Positions 34,100-42,131 of a stretch of DNA of 64,000 nucleotides are shown piece after piece. The stretch is from Bradyrhizobium agreste (lineage in GTDB: Bacteria; Pseudomonadota; Alphaproteobacteria; Rhizobiales; Xanthobacteraceae): NCBI RefSeq assembly GCF_016031625.1, contig NZ_JACCHP010000021.1:62001-126000 (forward strand), in the 5' to 3' direction. Numbering within the stretch: the stretch's first letter is position 1; each line of letters begins with the position of its first letter. A program made the translations under genes and the position numbers. The notes under the pieces were generated by a model. That model ran no database searches and was not told where the DNA came from. It saw only the letters and a program-made list of their open reading frames with translations.

Positions 34100-35698
34100 T
34101 TACGGCGGCGCCACCACCACGCCCTCATTGCCGCGCAGGTTCAGCACGCCTTCGATCTCCTCACCTTCGCGATCCAGGAACGTCGACAGCAGGATGCTGC
34201 TGCCGAACCGGATCGCGCTGGTGGTCACCGCGACCGGATCGGGGCCGAGATTGAGCGCCACGATCACGGCCTTGCCGCCGGCCTCGCGGCGGTAGATCAG
34301 GAGATCGCCTTGCGCGGCGATCGGATGATAATCGCCTGCGACCAGCGGGGGACAGCTCTTCCGCAAGCCGATCAGGCGCCTGTAGAGGCACAGAATCGAG
34401 CGCGCATCAGATTCGAGATTGGCGACATTCTCGCGGATGTGGTCCTCCGGCAGCGGCAACCACGGCCTGACCTCGGAGAAGCCGGCGAAATTCGAGGAAT
34501 CCCACTGCATCGGCGTGCGGCAGCCGTCGCGGCCAACGCCGATGCCAGGCACGTTCTTCTCGAAGGGATCGCGCACGTCCTCCGGCGCGATCGCAAGCTG
34601 GTGCATGCCGATCTCGTCGCCGTAGTAGAGCGTCGGCGTGCCGCGCAGCGTCAGCAGCAGCATCGCCGCGACTCGGGCCTGCTCGGGCCCGACGCGGCTC
34701 GCGACGCGGGGGCGATCGTGATTGCCGAGCACCCAATTGGGCCAGGCACCGCGCGGCAGCGCCTTCTCGTAGTCCTCGATGATCTTCTCGATCGAGCGGG
34801 CGCTCCAGAAGGTCGAGAGCAGCGCGAAGTTGAACGGCATCTGCGCGCCGGTGAGGTCGTTGCCGTAATAGGCCATGAGCCGGTGCAGCGGCAGATAGAT
34901 CTCGCCGATCAGGACGCGCGCGCCATAGGAATCGGTGACGCGCCGCATCTCGGCGATGACGTCGTGCACCTCCGGCTGGTCGGTGGAATATTGCGTCAGG
35001 ATCCTCTCGTTCGGCGGGCGGCCCTCGACGTAATGCGGGTTGGCCGGGTTGTCGCGGAATTCGGCGTCCTTGATCAGGTGCCAGATCACGTCGACGCGAA
35101 AGCCGTCGACGCCCTTGTCCAGCCAGAACCGCATCACGTCGCAGATCGCGGCGCGGACGTCGGGATTGCGCCAGTTCAGATCCGGCTGCTGGGCGAGGAA
35201 GGCGTGGTAGTAATATTGCCCCGTGGTCTCGTCGAAAGCCCACGCGCTGCCGCCGAATTCGGACAGCCAATTGTTCGGCACGCCGCCGCCTGGCGCCGGA
35301 TCGCGCCAGATGTACCAATCGCGCTTGGGATTGTCGCGCGAGGACCGGCTTTCGACGAACCAGGGGTGCTGGTCGGAGGTGTGGTTCGGCACGAGGTCGA
35401 GGATCAGCTTCAGGCCGTTGTCATGGGCGGCCGCGAGCAATGCATCGAAATCCGCCATGGTGCCGAACAGCGGCTCGATGCCGACATAGTCCGAGATGTC
35501 GTAGCCGAAATCCGCCATCGGCGAGGGAAAGATCGGCGACAGCCAGATCGCATCGACGCCGAGCGATTTGACGTAAGGCAGCCGCTTGAGGATGCCGGCG
35601 AGATCGCCGACGCCGTCCCCGTTCGAGTCCTGAAACGAGCGCGGATAGATCTGATAGAAGACGCCGTCGCGCCACCAATTCTCGTTGTCGTGAGCCAT
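34100..35698 (-). CDS. GH13 alpha-glucosidase
   Basis: Hydrolyses alpha-glucosidic bonds of maltose, sucrose isomers or trehalose-like sugars; 532 aa. Motifs in order: 'FQDSNGDGVGDLAGILKRLP', 'DLVPNHTSDQHPWF' (region I), 'GFRVDVIWHLIKD' (region II, nucleophile Asp), 'VLIGEIYLP' (region III, acid/base Glu), 'VLGNHDRPRVASR' (region IV). The residue after the region II nucleophile is valine, typical of alpha-1,4-active oligosaccharide enzymes (alpha-glucosidase) as opposed to oligo-1,6-glucosidases. No signal peptide; cytoplasmic. ATG 35698 gives the standard 'WWRDGVFYQIYPRSF' start. No sugar ABC transporter or LacI regulator adjoins it, unlike rhizobial agl operons. Confidence 0.92.
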   Translation of the reverse strand: MAHDNENWWRDGVFYQIYPRSFQDSNGDGVGDLAGILKRLPYVKSLGVDAIWLSPIFPSPMADFGYDISDYVGIEPLFGTMADFDALLAAAHDNGLKLILDLVPNHTSDQHPWFVESRSSRDNPKRDWYIWRDPAPGGGVPNNWLSEFGGSAWAFDETTGQYYYHAFLAQQPDLNWRNPDVRAAICDVMRFWLDKGVDGFRVDVIWHLIKDAEFRDNPANPHYVEGRPPNERILTQYSTDQPEVHDVIAEMRRVTDSYGARVLIGEIYLPLHRLMAYYGNDLTGAQMPFNFALLSTFWSARSIEKIIEDYEKALPRGAWPNWVLGNHDRPRVASRVGPEQARVAAMLLLTLRGTPTLYYGDEIGMHQLAIAPEDVRDPFEKNVPGIGVGRDGCRTPMQWDSSNFAGFSEVRPWLPLPEDHIRENVANLESDARSILCLYRRLIGLRKSCPPLVAGDYHPIAAQGDLLIYRREAGGKAVIVALNLGPDPVAVTTSAIRFGSSILLSTFLDREGEEIEGVLNLRGNEGVVVAPP

Positions 35699-35857
35699 GC
35701 CGAAGACCCCAAAATCTGCCGCCTTGCGCGGGAGAACGCGACAGCAACGCCCCGGTTCAAATTGGCCGGCCAATTGGGACGGCCGTGTGACAGTTGTTCC
35801 CCGGCGCGGGGGCGAATCTTTGCTTGGCGGCCCGGCAAAAATCGGCATTGTGAGGCC

Positions 35858-36526
35858 ATGACCGAGCAAAACGACACCAAAGCCAAGGCGGGCGCGATCA
35901 TCGTTCCCGTGACGCTGTTCGAGCAGAACTGCACCATCATCTGGGACGAGCCTTCCAAGAAGGCCGTGGTGATCGATCCCGGCGGCGACGTGCCGAAGAT
36001 TCTGGATGCGATCAAGCAAACCGGCGTCACCGTGGAGAAGATCTGGCTGACCCATGGCCATATTGACCACGTCGGCGGCGCGGCCGAGCTGCGCGATGCG
36101 CTCAACGTGCCGATCGAGGGGCCGCATGTCGCAGACAAGTTCCTGCTCGACAATGTCGTGGCAAGCGGCGCGCGCTTCGGCATGACCGGAGGACGCGATT
36201 TCACGCCGGACCGCTGGCTCGACGAGGGCGACAGCGTGTCGATCGGCGGCTTGCAGTTCGACGTCCTGCATTGTCCGGGTCATTCGCCCGGCAGCGTGGT
36301 GTTCTTCAACAACGATCTGCGGTTTGCCCATGTCGGCGACGTCCTGTTCGCCGGCTCGGTCGGACGCACCGACCTGCCCGGCGGCAGTCACGCCACGCTG
36401 ATCAACTCGATTCTGACGAAACTGCTGCCGCTCGGCGACGACGTCGGCTTCATCTGCGGCCACGGCGCCGGCTCGAGCATCGGCCAGGAGCGGATGACCA
36501 ATCCGTTCATCACCGGCGAGATGTAG
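35858..36526 (+). CDS. Metallo-beta-lactamase-fold hydrolase (glyoxalase II-like)
   Basis: Cytoplasmic binuclear-metal hydrolase, 222 aa. Metal ligands are visible in 'LTHGHIDHVGG' (HxHxDH), 'LHCPGHSPGSV' and 'HVGDVLFAGSVGR', with the final 'CGHGAGSSIGQE'. The compact size without the C-terminal helical domain of true glyoxalase II matches the YcbL-like branch, which hydrolyses thioesters such as S-lactoylglutathione. The ATG at 35858 follows GTGAGG. It diverges from the alpha-glucosidase gene across 159 bp and converges closely with the HxlR gene (7 bp between stops). Confidence 0.9.
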   Translation: MTEQNDTKAKAGAIIVPVTLFEQNCTIIWDEPSKKAVVIDPGGDVPKILDAIKQTGVTVEKIWLTHGHIDHVGGAAELRDALNVPIEGPHVADKFLLDNVVASGARFGMTGGRDFTPDRWLDEGDSVSIGGLQFDVLHCPGHSPGSVVFFNNDLRFAHVGDVLFAGSVGRTDLPGGSHATLINSILTKLLPLGDDVGFICGHGAGSSIGQERMTNPFITGEM

Positions 36527-36532
36527 GTGTAT

Positions 36533-36901
36533 CTATTCGGCGGCGTCTGCGAGCGCCGCCGTCTCGCTGAGATTACGCTCGCCCCATTCGCGAATGGCGG
36601 CGACGACGGGCACAAAACTCTTGCCCTTGCGTGTGAGGCGATACTCGACCTTGGGCGGGACCTCGCCAAAATCCTTGCGGTCGATCAGGCCGCTCATCGT
36701 CAGTGCCTTCAATTCGCGGCTGAGCACGCGCGGGGTGATCTCGGCGCTGCCTGACGCGCCGCGCAGCAGGCCGCTTCTGATCTCGCCGTAGCGGCGCGGG
36801 CCGTCCTTGAGATCCCAGACGATGCGCAGCTTGTATTTGCCGCTGATCATCTTCTGAAACGCCGCAACCGGACAGGTGCGCGCGGGGGACGTCTTCGCCA
36901 T
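36533..36901 (-). CDS. HxlR-family transcriptional regulator
   Basis: Winged-helix regulator of 122 aa. Conserved elements: an N-terminal cysteine in 'ARTCPVAAFQKMISGKYKL', 'RYGEIRSGLLRG...ITPRVLSRELKALTMSGLI' (recognition helix region, about 40-75) and the wing 'PKVEYRLTRKGKSF'. HxlR/YodB proteins often sense aldehydes, quinones or diamide through that cysteine. It is divergent from a small ABM-like gene, the commonest arrangement for a self-contained HxlR switch and its target. A dispersed repeat and two direct repeats lie in the shared promoter. Confidence 0.9.
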   Translation of the reverse strand: MAKTSPARTCPVAAFQKMISGKYKLRIVWDLKDGPRRYGEIRSGLLRGASGSAEITPRVLSRELKALTMSGLIDRKDFGEVPPKVEYRLTRKGKSFVPVVAAIREWGERNLSETAALADAAE

Positions 36902-36926
36902 GTCGTTTCCTCCATGTGGAAGATTC

Positions 36927-36981
36927 TTGTTTTGACGCGTTTTCTTGACGCGAACCGGTATCCACTTCGCTCGAAAACGCT
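36927..36981. repeat. Dispersed repeat of the AGCGTTTTCGAGCGAAGTGG type
   Basis: Read on the minus strand it begins AGCGTTTTCGAGCGAAGTGG (36981-36962) and continues through ATACCGGTTCGCG to ACGCGTCAAAACAA (end 36927). I recognise this as a repeat found in many intergenic regions of Bradyrhizobiaceae. It lies 26-80 bp upstream of the HxlR start, so it may contribute promoter elements there. Confidence 0.65.
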
Positions 36982-37012
36982 ATGCGATGAGGATAGGAGC
37001 AACGGCGAAAAA

Positions 37013-37038
37013 GTCCATACTATCAATTTTGTCCGTAC
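37013..37038. promoter_or_regulatory. GTCC[A/G]TAC direct repeats in the HxlR / ABM divergent promoter
   Basis: GTCCATAC (37013-37020) and GTCCGTAC (37031-37038) repeat with an 18-bp period around an AT-rich TATCAATTTT centre, 57-82 bp before the ABM-like ATG. The flanking AAGT...ACTT also makes an imperfect dyad. A likely HxlR operator. Confidence 0.4.
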
Positions 37039-37094
37039 TTGCAGGATCGTATCGAGCGCGCAGATGATGACGCACACGAAGCAAGGAGCGTCAC

Positions 37095-37397
37095 ATGAAG
37101 CACTTCATGATCAGATACCAGTTCAGGAACGGCACGACGGAGGAATGGCACCGGGAGATCGGCCGCTTCATCAGGGCGATCGACGCCGATGCGGAGCTGA
37201 AGGGGAGGATCGGCTATCGCTGCCTGAAGCATCGCGACGACGGCAGCTATCTCCACTTCGCCAGCGTCGCCGACGATGCCGCGCAAAAGACGCTGCAATC
37301 GCGCGACTTCTTCAAGCACTATCAGGAGATGACGCGGAAGGTCTCGGGCGGCGAGGTGACGGTGACGCCGATCGAGGTGATCGATCAGACGGGGTAG
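37095..37397 (+). CDS. Small ABM-like protein, HxlR target candidate
   Basis: A 100-aa protein, cytoplasmic, without a firm family match. 'MKHFMIRYQFRNGTTEEWHR', 'ASVADDAAQKTLQSRDFFKHYQE' (about 57-79) and the final strand 'GEVTVTPIEVID' suggest the ferredoxin-like alpha-beta-barrel of ABM/DUF4286-type proteins, which form dimers and may act on quinones or aldehydes. AAGGAG precedes the ATG. It is divergent from and probably controlled by the HxlR regulator; a detoxification role would suit both. Confidence 0.75.
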   Translation: MKHFMIRYQFRNGTTEEWHREIGRFIRAIDADAELKGRIGYRCLKHRDDGSYLHFASVADDAAQKTLQSRDFFKHYQEMTRKVSGGEVTVTPIEVIDQTG

Positions 37398-37427
37398 CTT
37401 TGTCGCGGAGCTGAAACGACGGCGGGG

Positions 37428-38627
37428 CTACTTCATCAGCCCCGCGGCCGTGAGCGCGCGCGTGATGATCTGGCCGAGGTCGAAGCCGCGCGCCTTCTCG
37501 CGCGGCGGTTTGGCCGGCTCCGCGGCGACCGCGGCGCGGATCGAGCGGGCGAGATGCGGTGCGGGCGAGAGCGCCGGTTTTGCGGCAGGCTTCGTGGCGG
37601 ACTTCACGACAGGCTTGGCGTCCGCCTTCGTCGTCGCAGCGTCCGCAATCCAGCCGGTGAGGCCGAAGAACTTCGCGATGTGGTAGGACGAGGAGATGCC
37701 TGCCTCGATCAGGAAGGCGCCTTCGATGCCGTAGCGCCGATCGTTGTCGGCGAGCCCGAGCGGCGTGCCGTGCGCCATGTCGGTGATGGCATAGGACTCG
37801 ACCAGCGTCTCGCCGTCCTTGTCCCACCAGGCCTGGCGCGGATAGCCGTCGACATTGGTCTCCGCCATCGGCACGTCGGGAAGGCCATGCAGGTCGAGCC
37901 ATTGCTTAACGATCTCGTTGGCATTGCCGGGATTGACGGTGCGGTCGGCGCTGCCGTGCCACACCGAGACCCTCGGCCAGGGCCCGCGATGATCGGAGGC
38001 GCTGCGCACGAGATCGCCGAGCTCGCGTGCGGGACGCGCCGGGGAATGAAACATGCCGTCGAGCGCCTCGCGCAGATTGGAGGCGATGCCGTAAGGCAGC
38101 CCGGCAATGATCGCGCCGGCCGCGAAGATCTCCGGATAGGTCGCGAGCATCACCGAGGTCATGCCGCCGCCCGCCGACAGGCCGGTGATGAAGACGCGCC
38201 CGGGATCGATGCGATGGGTCTTCACCATGTGCGCGATCATGGCGCGGATCGAACGCGGCTCGCCAGAGTCCCGCGCGGTGTCCTCGGGATTGAACCAGTT
38301 GAAGCAGGTGTTGGCATTGTTGCTGCGCTGCTGCTCGGGCATCAACAGCGCAAAGCCGTAATGCTGCGCGAGCGTCGACCAGCCCGCGCCGAGGTCGTAA
38401 GCGGCCGCGGTCTGCCCGCAGCCATGCAGCACGACGACCAGCGCGCGCGGCCGCTGCAATTGCGCCGGCACGAACGCGAACATGCGCAAGGCGCCGGGAT
38501 TGTCGCCGAAGTCCGTGACCTCCTGCAGCGGGCTGAATCCATCTGCACCGCGGCCGGGCTCGGGCAAGCGCAGTCCGTCCAGGCGGGGCAGACGTCTCAA
38601 GAGGTCGATATTTCTGGCTAAGGACAC
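37428..38627 (-). CDS. PHB-depolymerase-family esterase (LpqC/Esterase_phb type)
   Basis: Alpha/beta-hydrolase of 399 aa in the extracellular-PHB-depolymerase esterase family. 'LVVVLHGCGQTAAAYDLGAG' forms the oxyanion-hole region, 'FITGLSAGGGMTSVM' the nucleophile elbow (GxSxGG), and 'VWHGSADRTVNPGN' and 'DMAHGTPLG' supply the Asp and His. There is no clear signal peptide, and the C-terminus has a Lys/Ala/Pro-rich stretch (about 315-380) that could be a linker. GTG 38627 has AGGAAA six bases upstream; a TTG at 38666 would lengthen it by 13 residues. Related enzymes act on polyesters or on feruloyl and acetyl esters. Confidence 0.85.
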   Translation of the reverse strand: MSLARNIDLLRRLPRLDGLRLPEPGRGADGFSPLQEVTDFGDNPGALRMFAFVPAQLQRPRALVVVLHGCGQTAAAYDLGAGWSTLAQHYGFALLMPEQQRSNNANTCFNWFNPEDTARDSGEPRSIRAMIAHMVKTHRIDPGRVFITGLSAGGGMTSVMLATYPEIFAAGAIIAGLPYGIASNLREALDGMFHSPARPARELGDLVRSASDHRGPWPRVSVWHGSADRTVNPGNANEIVKQWLDLHGLPDVPMAETNVDGYPRQAWWDKDGETLVESYAITDMAHGTPLGLADNDRRYGIEGAFLIEAGISSSYHIAKFFGLTGWIADAATTKADAKPVVKSATKPAAKPALSPAPHLARSIRAAVAAEPAKPPREKARGFDLGQIITRALTAAGLMK

Positions 38628-39102
38628 GGCAATTTCCTGGTGGGCGACGTTTAACGTCGAGCTCAACCAGATAGTTGCTGCGACGCAAAATAAAAAGACC
38701 GTGCGCTGTCAATCTCGATGAATTCGCAGGAAATCCGCAGGAATCCGCACTATTAACCGCAATGCCTCGATCTCGTGCCGATGCGCGGCGCATCCGCGCC
38801 GGAAATGCGGCGCCGATTATGACGAATGTCACAAACAGCGCGAGCGAGGCGAGGCATTCTGCGCGTGCTGATTGTGAAGCGTTCGACACCCAGGTGTCGA
38901 ACGCGAATGAACGGACCGGCCCAATCGTGCAGCCGTGTCGTTATCGTGACGAAGCGCGACGCGGGCGAGGAATACGCAACATCTGCTCGCAACGACGCAT
39001 GCCTGCATTCCACCGCGCGGGACATCGCATGATTGCGTTCGTGCCGTCAGGCACGTAGCCTGACACGGCCAACAAACAGAAAATTCAGCCGGAGAGAACG
39101 CC
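38628..39102. other. 475-bp divergent intergenic region
   Basis: Separates the PHB-family esterase (minus) from the luciferase-like monooxygenase (plus). I find no gene in it. It contains an AT-rich stretch CAAAATAAAAAGACCG (38684-38699), TATTAACCGC (38749-38758), the 26-bp dyad at 38879-38904 and the hairpin GTGCCGT-CA-GGCAC near 39041. It has no member of the dispersed repeat families, which is unusual here, and its length suggests real regulation. Confidence 0.6.
38879..38904. promoter_or_regulatory. 26-bp near-perfect dyad, candidate operator
   Basis: GCGTTCGACACC (38879-38890), spacer CA, then GGTGTCGAACGC (38893-38904): arms of 12 bp, perfectly inverse. It is about 200 bp upstream of the monooxygenase ATG and 250 bp upstream of the esterase. 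Not followed by a T tract, so an operator is likelier than a terminator. No regulator gene is adjacent. Confidence 0.6.
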
Positions 39103-40338
39103 ATGGCGCGCCTGAAGTTCGGAGCCTTTCTTGCCCCGCATCACCCGATCGGGGAGCATCCGATGCTGCAGTTCCGGCGCGATCTCGACCTGGTCGAGCA
39201 GCTGGATGCGCTCGGCTATGACGAGTTCTGGTGCGGTGAGCATCATTCCTCGGGCTGGGAGATGATCGCCTCGCCCGAGATGTTCCTGGCCGCGGCCGGC
39301 GAGCGCACCAAGCGCATCAAACTCGGCACCGGCGTGGTGTCGCTGCCCTATCATCATCCCTTCAACGTTGCGCAGCGCATGGTGCAGCTCGACCATATGA
39401 CCGGCGGCCGCGCCATCTTCGGCTCCGGACCGGGCGCGCTCGCCTCCGATGCGCACACGCTCGGCATCGATCCGATGACGCAGCGCGACCGCCAGGACGA
39501 GGCAATCGGCATCATCCGCCGCCTCTTCAACGGCGAGCGCGTCACCGCCAGAAGCGACTGGTTCACCATGAACGACGCCGCGCTGCAGATCCTGCCCTTG
39601 CAGGAGGAGATGCCGTTCGTGGTGGCTTCGCAGATCTCGCCCTCCGGCATGACGCTGGCCGGCAAATACGGCATCGGCATCATCTCGCTGGGCTCGATGA
39701 CGACGCAGGGCCTGATGTCGCTGCAGCAGCAATGGCAGTTCGCCGAGGATGCCGCCAAGAAGCACGGCACCACGGTGCGCCGCGCCGACTGGCGCGTGCT
39801 GCTGACCTGGCACATCGCCGAAACGCGTGAACAGGCCCGCCGTGAGGCAGGCGCCGGGCTGATGCGCTGGCACAACGAGTATAATGTCGGCACGCTGCAG
39901 CGGCCTGGCCTCACCGCGTTCTCATCGCCCGACGAGGCCGTCGACAAAACCGCCTTCGTCGAGGGGGCCGCGTCCACGATCGGCACGCCCGACGATCTCG
40001 TCAAGACCATCAAGAACGTGATGCAGGTCTCCGGCGGCGTCGGCGCCATCATCGGCTTCGTGCACGACTGGGCCAATCCGGAAAATACGCGGCGGAGCTG
40101 GGACATGGTGGCGCGCTACGTCGTGCCGGAGATCAACGGCTATATCGACGGGCTGCGCAGGTCGCAAAAATTCGTGATCGAGAACCGTGCGATCTTCGAG
40201 CGTGCGGGCCAGGCCGTGATGGCCAAGATCATGGAGAACGAGAAGGCCGCCGAGGCGCTGAAGGTGACCGGCCCCGGCCGCGTCGCCATCCCCGCCGTCA
40301 ACGCGCCGGATCTGCAGAAGGAAGCGGCGAAGCGGTAG
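39103..40338 (+). CDS. Luciferase-like (LLM) flavin-dependent monooxygenase
   Basis: Bacterial luciferase-family oxidoreductase of 411 aa that would use reduced FMN and O2. The TIM-barrel motifs 'MARLKFGAFLAPHHPIGEHP', 'YDEFWCGEHHSSGWEM', 'RIKLGTGVVSLPYHHPF' and 'GRAIFGSGPGALASDAHTLG' place it near limonene 1,2-monooxygenase-like members. GGAGAG precedes the ATG. The substrate is unknown; a flavin reductase partner is not in the window. A strong dyad lies in its long promoter region. P450 and dehydrogenase genes follow, but repeats separate them, so a common operon is unlikely. Confidence 0.88.
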   Translation: MARLKFGAFLAPHHPIGEHPMLQFRRDLDLVEQLDALGYDEFWCGEHHSSGWEMIASPEMFLAAAGERTKRIKLGTGVVSLPYHHPFNVAQRMVQLDHMTGGRAIFGSGPGALASDAHTLGIDPMTQRDRQDEAIGIIRRLFNGERVTARSDWFTMNDAALQILPLQEEMPFVVASQISPSGMTLAGKYGIGIISLGSMTTQGLMSLQQQWQFAEDAAKKHGTTVRRADWRVLLTWHIAETREQARREAGAGLMRWHNEYNVGTLQRPGLTAFSSPDEAVDKTAFVEGAASTIGTPDDLVKTIKNVMQVSGGVGAIIGFVHDWANPENTRRSWDMVARYVVPEINGYIDGLRRSQKFVIENRAIFERAGQAVMAKIMENEKAAEALKVTGPGRVAIPAVNAPDLQKEAAKR

Positions 40339-40359
40339 GGCGCGAAGCCAATCTCCATC

Positions 40360-40520
40360 GTCGTCCCGGACAAGCGCGCCCCAAGCGCGCGCAGATCCGG
40401 GACCCATACCCACAGGGAGGAGTTTGGCGGAGACTCGGAGTGGGAGCTTCGCGCACAACTGCTTCCTGTGGTTATGGATCCCCGCCCCCGTGCGCAATTG
40501 CGCACTAGGCGGGGATGACG
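40360..40520. repeat. CCATAACCACAG-family repeat carrying a TGCGCAATTGCGCA palindrome
   Basis: Opens CGTCGTCCCGGACAAGCG (40360) and ends GCGGGGATGACG (40520), with ACCCATACCCACAG and CTGTGGTTATGG inner arms as in the copies at 24788 and 46300. A 16-bp perfect palindrome GTGCGCAATTGCGCAC lies at 40490-40505 between the arms of its terminal CCCCGCC/GGCGGGG hairpin. It fills most of the gap upstream of the P450 gene. Confidence 0.85.
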
Positions 40521-40610
40521 ATCTCCGCTGTGATAACCTGCACGGCCCCCGCCGAGCCATCGTTCCAGTATCGTGCTATGCTCGCCAGGCCCGCAACCGG
40601 AGCAATCGTC

Positions 40611-41987
40611 ATGTCGATGCAGAATGTGGCCGCCCCTGCGCTTCCGTTCACGCCGCCCAGGCGCAACGAGCTGACCCACATTCCCGGTGACGAAGGCTGG
40701 CCGATCATCGGCAAGACCTTTCAGGTGCTCGCCGATCCCAAGGGCCATATCGAAGCGAACGGCGCCAGATACGGCCTGGTCTACCGCACGCATTTTTTCG
40801 GCGAGACCAATGTCGTGCTGCTCGGGCCCGAGGCCAACGAGCTCGTGCTGTTCGACCAGCAGAAGCTGTTCTCCTCGACCCATGGCTGGGACAAGGTGCT
40901 GGGGCTGTTGTTTCCGCGTGGATTGATGCTACTGGATTTCGAGGAGCATCGCCTGCATCGCAAGGCGCTCTCGGTCGCGTTCAAGTCCGGGCCGATGAAG
41001 TCCTATCTCGGCGATCTCGACCGCGGCATTTCCGCGCGCGTCGCGCAGTGGAAGGCGAAGGCGGGCGAGATGCAGCTGTATCCGGCGATGAAGCAGCTCA
41101 CGCTCGATCTCGCCGCGGCCTCGTTCCTCGGCGCCGATATCGGGCCCGAGGTCGACGAGATCAACCGCGCCTTCATCGACATGGTGGCCGCCGCCGTCAC
41201 CCCGGTCCGCCGCCCCCTGCCCGGCACCCAGATGGCGCGAGGCGTGAAGGGACGCAAGCGCATCATCGCCTATTTCCGCGAGCAGATTCCGCTGCGGCGC
41301 GGCAATCATGGTGGCGACGATCTGTTCTCGCAGCTCTGCCGCGCCACCCATGAGGACGGCGCGCTGCTGTCGGACCAGGACATCATCGACCATATGAGCT
41401 TCCTGATGATGGCCGCGCACGACACGCTGACCTCGTCGCTGACCTCCTTCATCGGCGAGCTCGCCGCCAATCCGGACTGGCAGGATCGCTTGCGCGCCGA
41501 GGTGCTCGCGCTCGGCCTCGCCTCCGGCGCGCCGACCAGCTTCGACGCTCTCGAGAAGATGCCGCTGACCGAGATGGCGTTCAAGGAAGCGCTGCGGCTC
41601 AAGCCGCCGGTGCCGTCGATGCCGCGCCGCGCGATGCGCGATTTCAGCTTCAAGGGTTTTGCCATCCCCGCCGGCACCGCGGTCGGCATCAATCCGCTCT
41701 ATACCCACCACATGAAGGAGATCTGGCCGGAGCCGGACCGCTTCGATCCCCTGCGCTTCACCGAGGACGCGCAGCGCGGCCGCCACCGCTTCGCCTTCGT
41801 GCCGTTCGGCGGCGGCGCGCATATGTGCCTCGGCCTGCACTTCGCCTACATGCAGGCGAAATGCTTCGCGCGGCATTTCCTGGAGAACATCGAGGTGTCG
41901 CTCGCGCCGGGCTACAAGCCGGACTGGCAGATGTGGCCGATCCCGAAGCCGCGGGACGGATTGCGGGTGCGAGTGAGGGCGGTTTAG
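40611..41987 (+). CDS. Cytochrome P450, CYP120/CYP26-like
   Basis: Heme monooxygenase of 458 aa, soluble (no N-terminal anchor). Conserved features: 'IPGDEGWPIIGKTFQVL' proline-rich start, I-helix 'MMAAHDTLTSSLTSF', ExxR in 'AFKEALRLKPPVP', and heme loop 'FVPFGGGAHMCLGLHFA' with the axial cysteine. The N-terminal 'IPG...GWPIIGKT' and the spacing resemble CYP120/CYP26 retinoid-type P450s rather than the usual bacterial P450cam group. ATG 40611 has GGAG upstream. Redox partners are not encoded nearby. Substrate unknown, hydrophobic. Confidence 0.92.
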   Translation: MSMQNVAAPALPFTPPRRNELTHIPGDEGWPIIGKTFQVLADPKGHIEANGARYGLVYRTHFFGETNVVLLGPEANELVLFDQQKLFSSTHGWDKVLGLLFPRGLMLLDFEEHRLHRKALSVAFKSGPMKSYLGDLDRGISARVAQWKAKAGEMQLYPAMKQLTLDLAAASFLGADIGPEVDEINRAFIDMVAAAVTPVRRPLPGTQMARGVKGRKRIIAYFREQIPLRRGNHGGDDLFSQLCRATHEDGALLSDQDIIDHMSFLMMAAHDTLTSSLTSFIGELAANPDWQDRLRAEVLALGLASGAPTSFDALEKMPLTEMAFKEALRLKPPVPSMPRRAMRDFSFKGFAIPAGTAVGINPLYTHHMKEIWPEPDRFDPLRFTEDAQRGRHRFAFVPFGGGAHMCLGLHFAYMQAKCFARHFLENIEVSLAPGYKPDWQMWPIPKPRDGLRVRVRAV

Positions 41988-41995
41988 CGCTGAGC

Positions 41996-42124
41996 TCTCG
42001 TGTCCCGGACGCGCGAAGCGCGAGCCGGGACCCAGAATCTTACCACACGTGCTGCTTGGAGAGATGGGCCCCGGCTCTGCAGCGCGTCGCCGAAGGGGCG
42101 CCGCGCTGCGTCCGGGGCACGAGA
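41996..42124. repeat. Palindromic intergenic repeat, CTCGTGTCCCGG family
   Basis: Second copy of the 4898-5024 element: TCTCGTGTCCCGGACGCG at the left and CTGCGTCCGGGGCACGAGA at the right, with GCGCGAAGCGCG hairpins inside. It separates the converging P450 and short-chain dehydrogenase genes. Confidence 0.85.
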
Positions 42125-42131
42125 CCTGCTC

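Noticed and set aside
36500..36540. Overlapping ends of the metallo-beta-lactamase-fold and HxlR genes as a regulatory antisense arrangement
   Set aside because: The stops are 7 bp apart, which is ordinary convergent packing with no special structure.
38829..39104. Short frames on both strands in the esterase/monooxygenase intergenic region
   Set aside because: They cross the 26-bp dyad and the presumed promoter, lack ribosome sites and have no recognisable domains.
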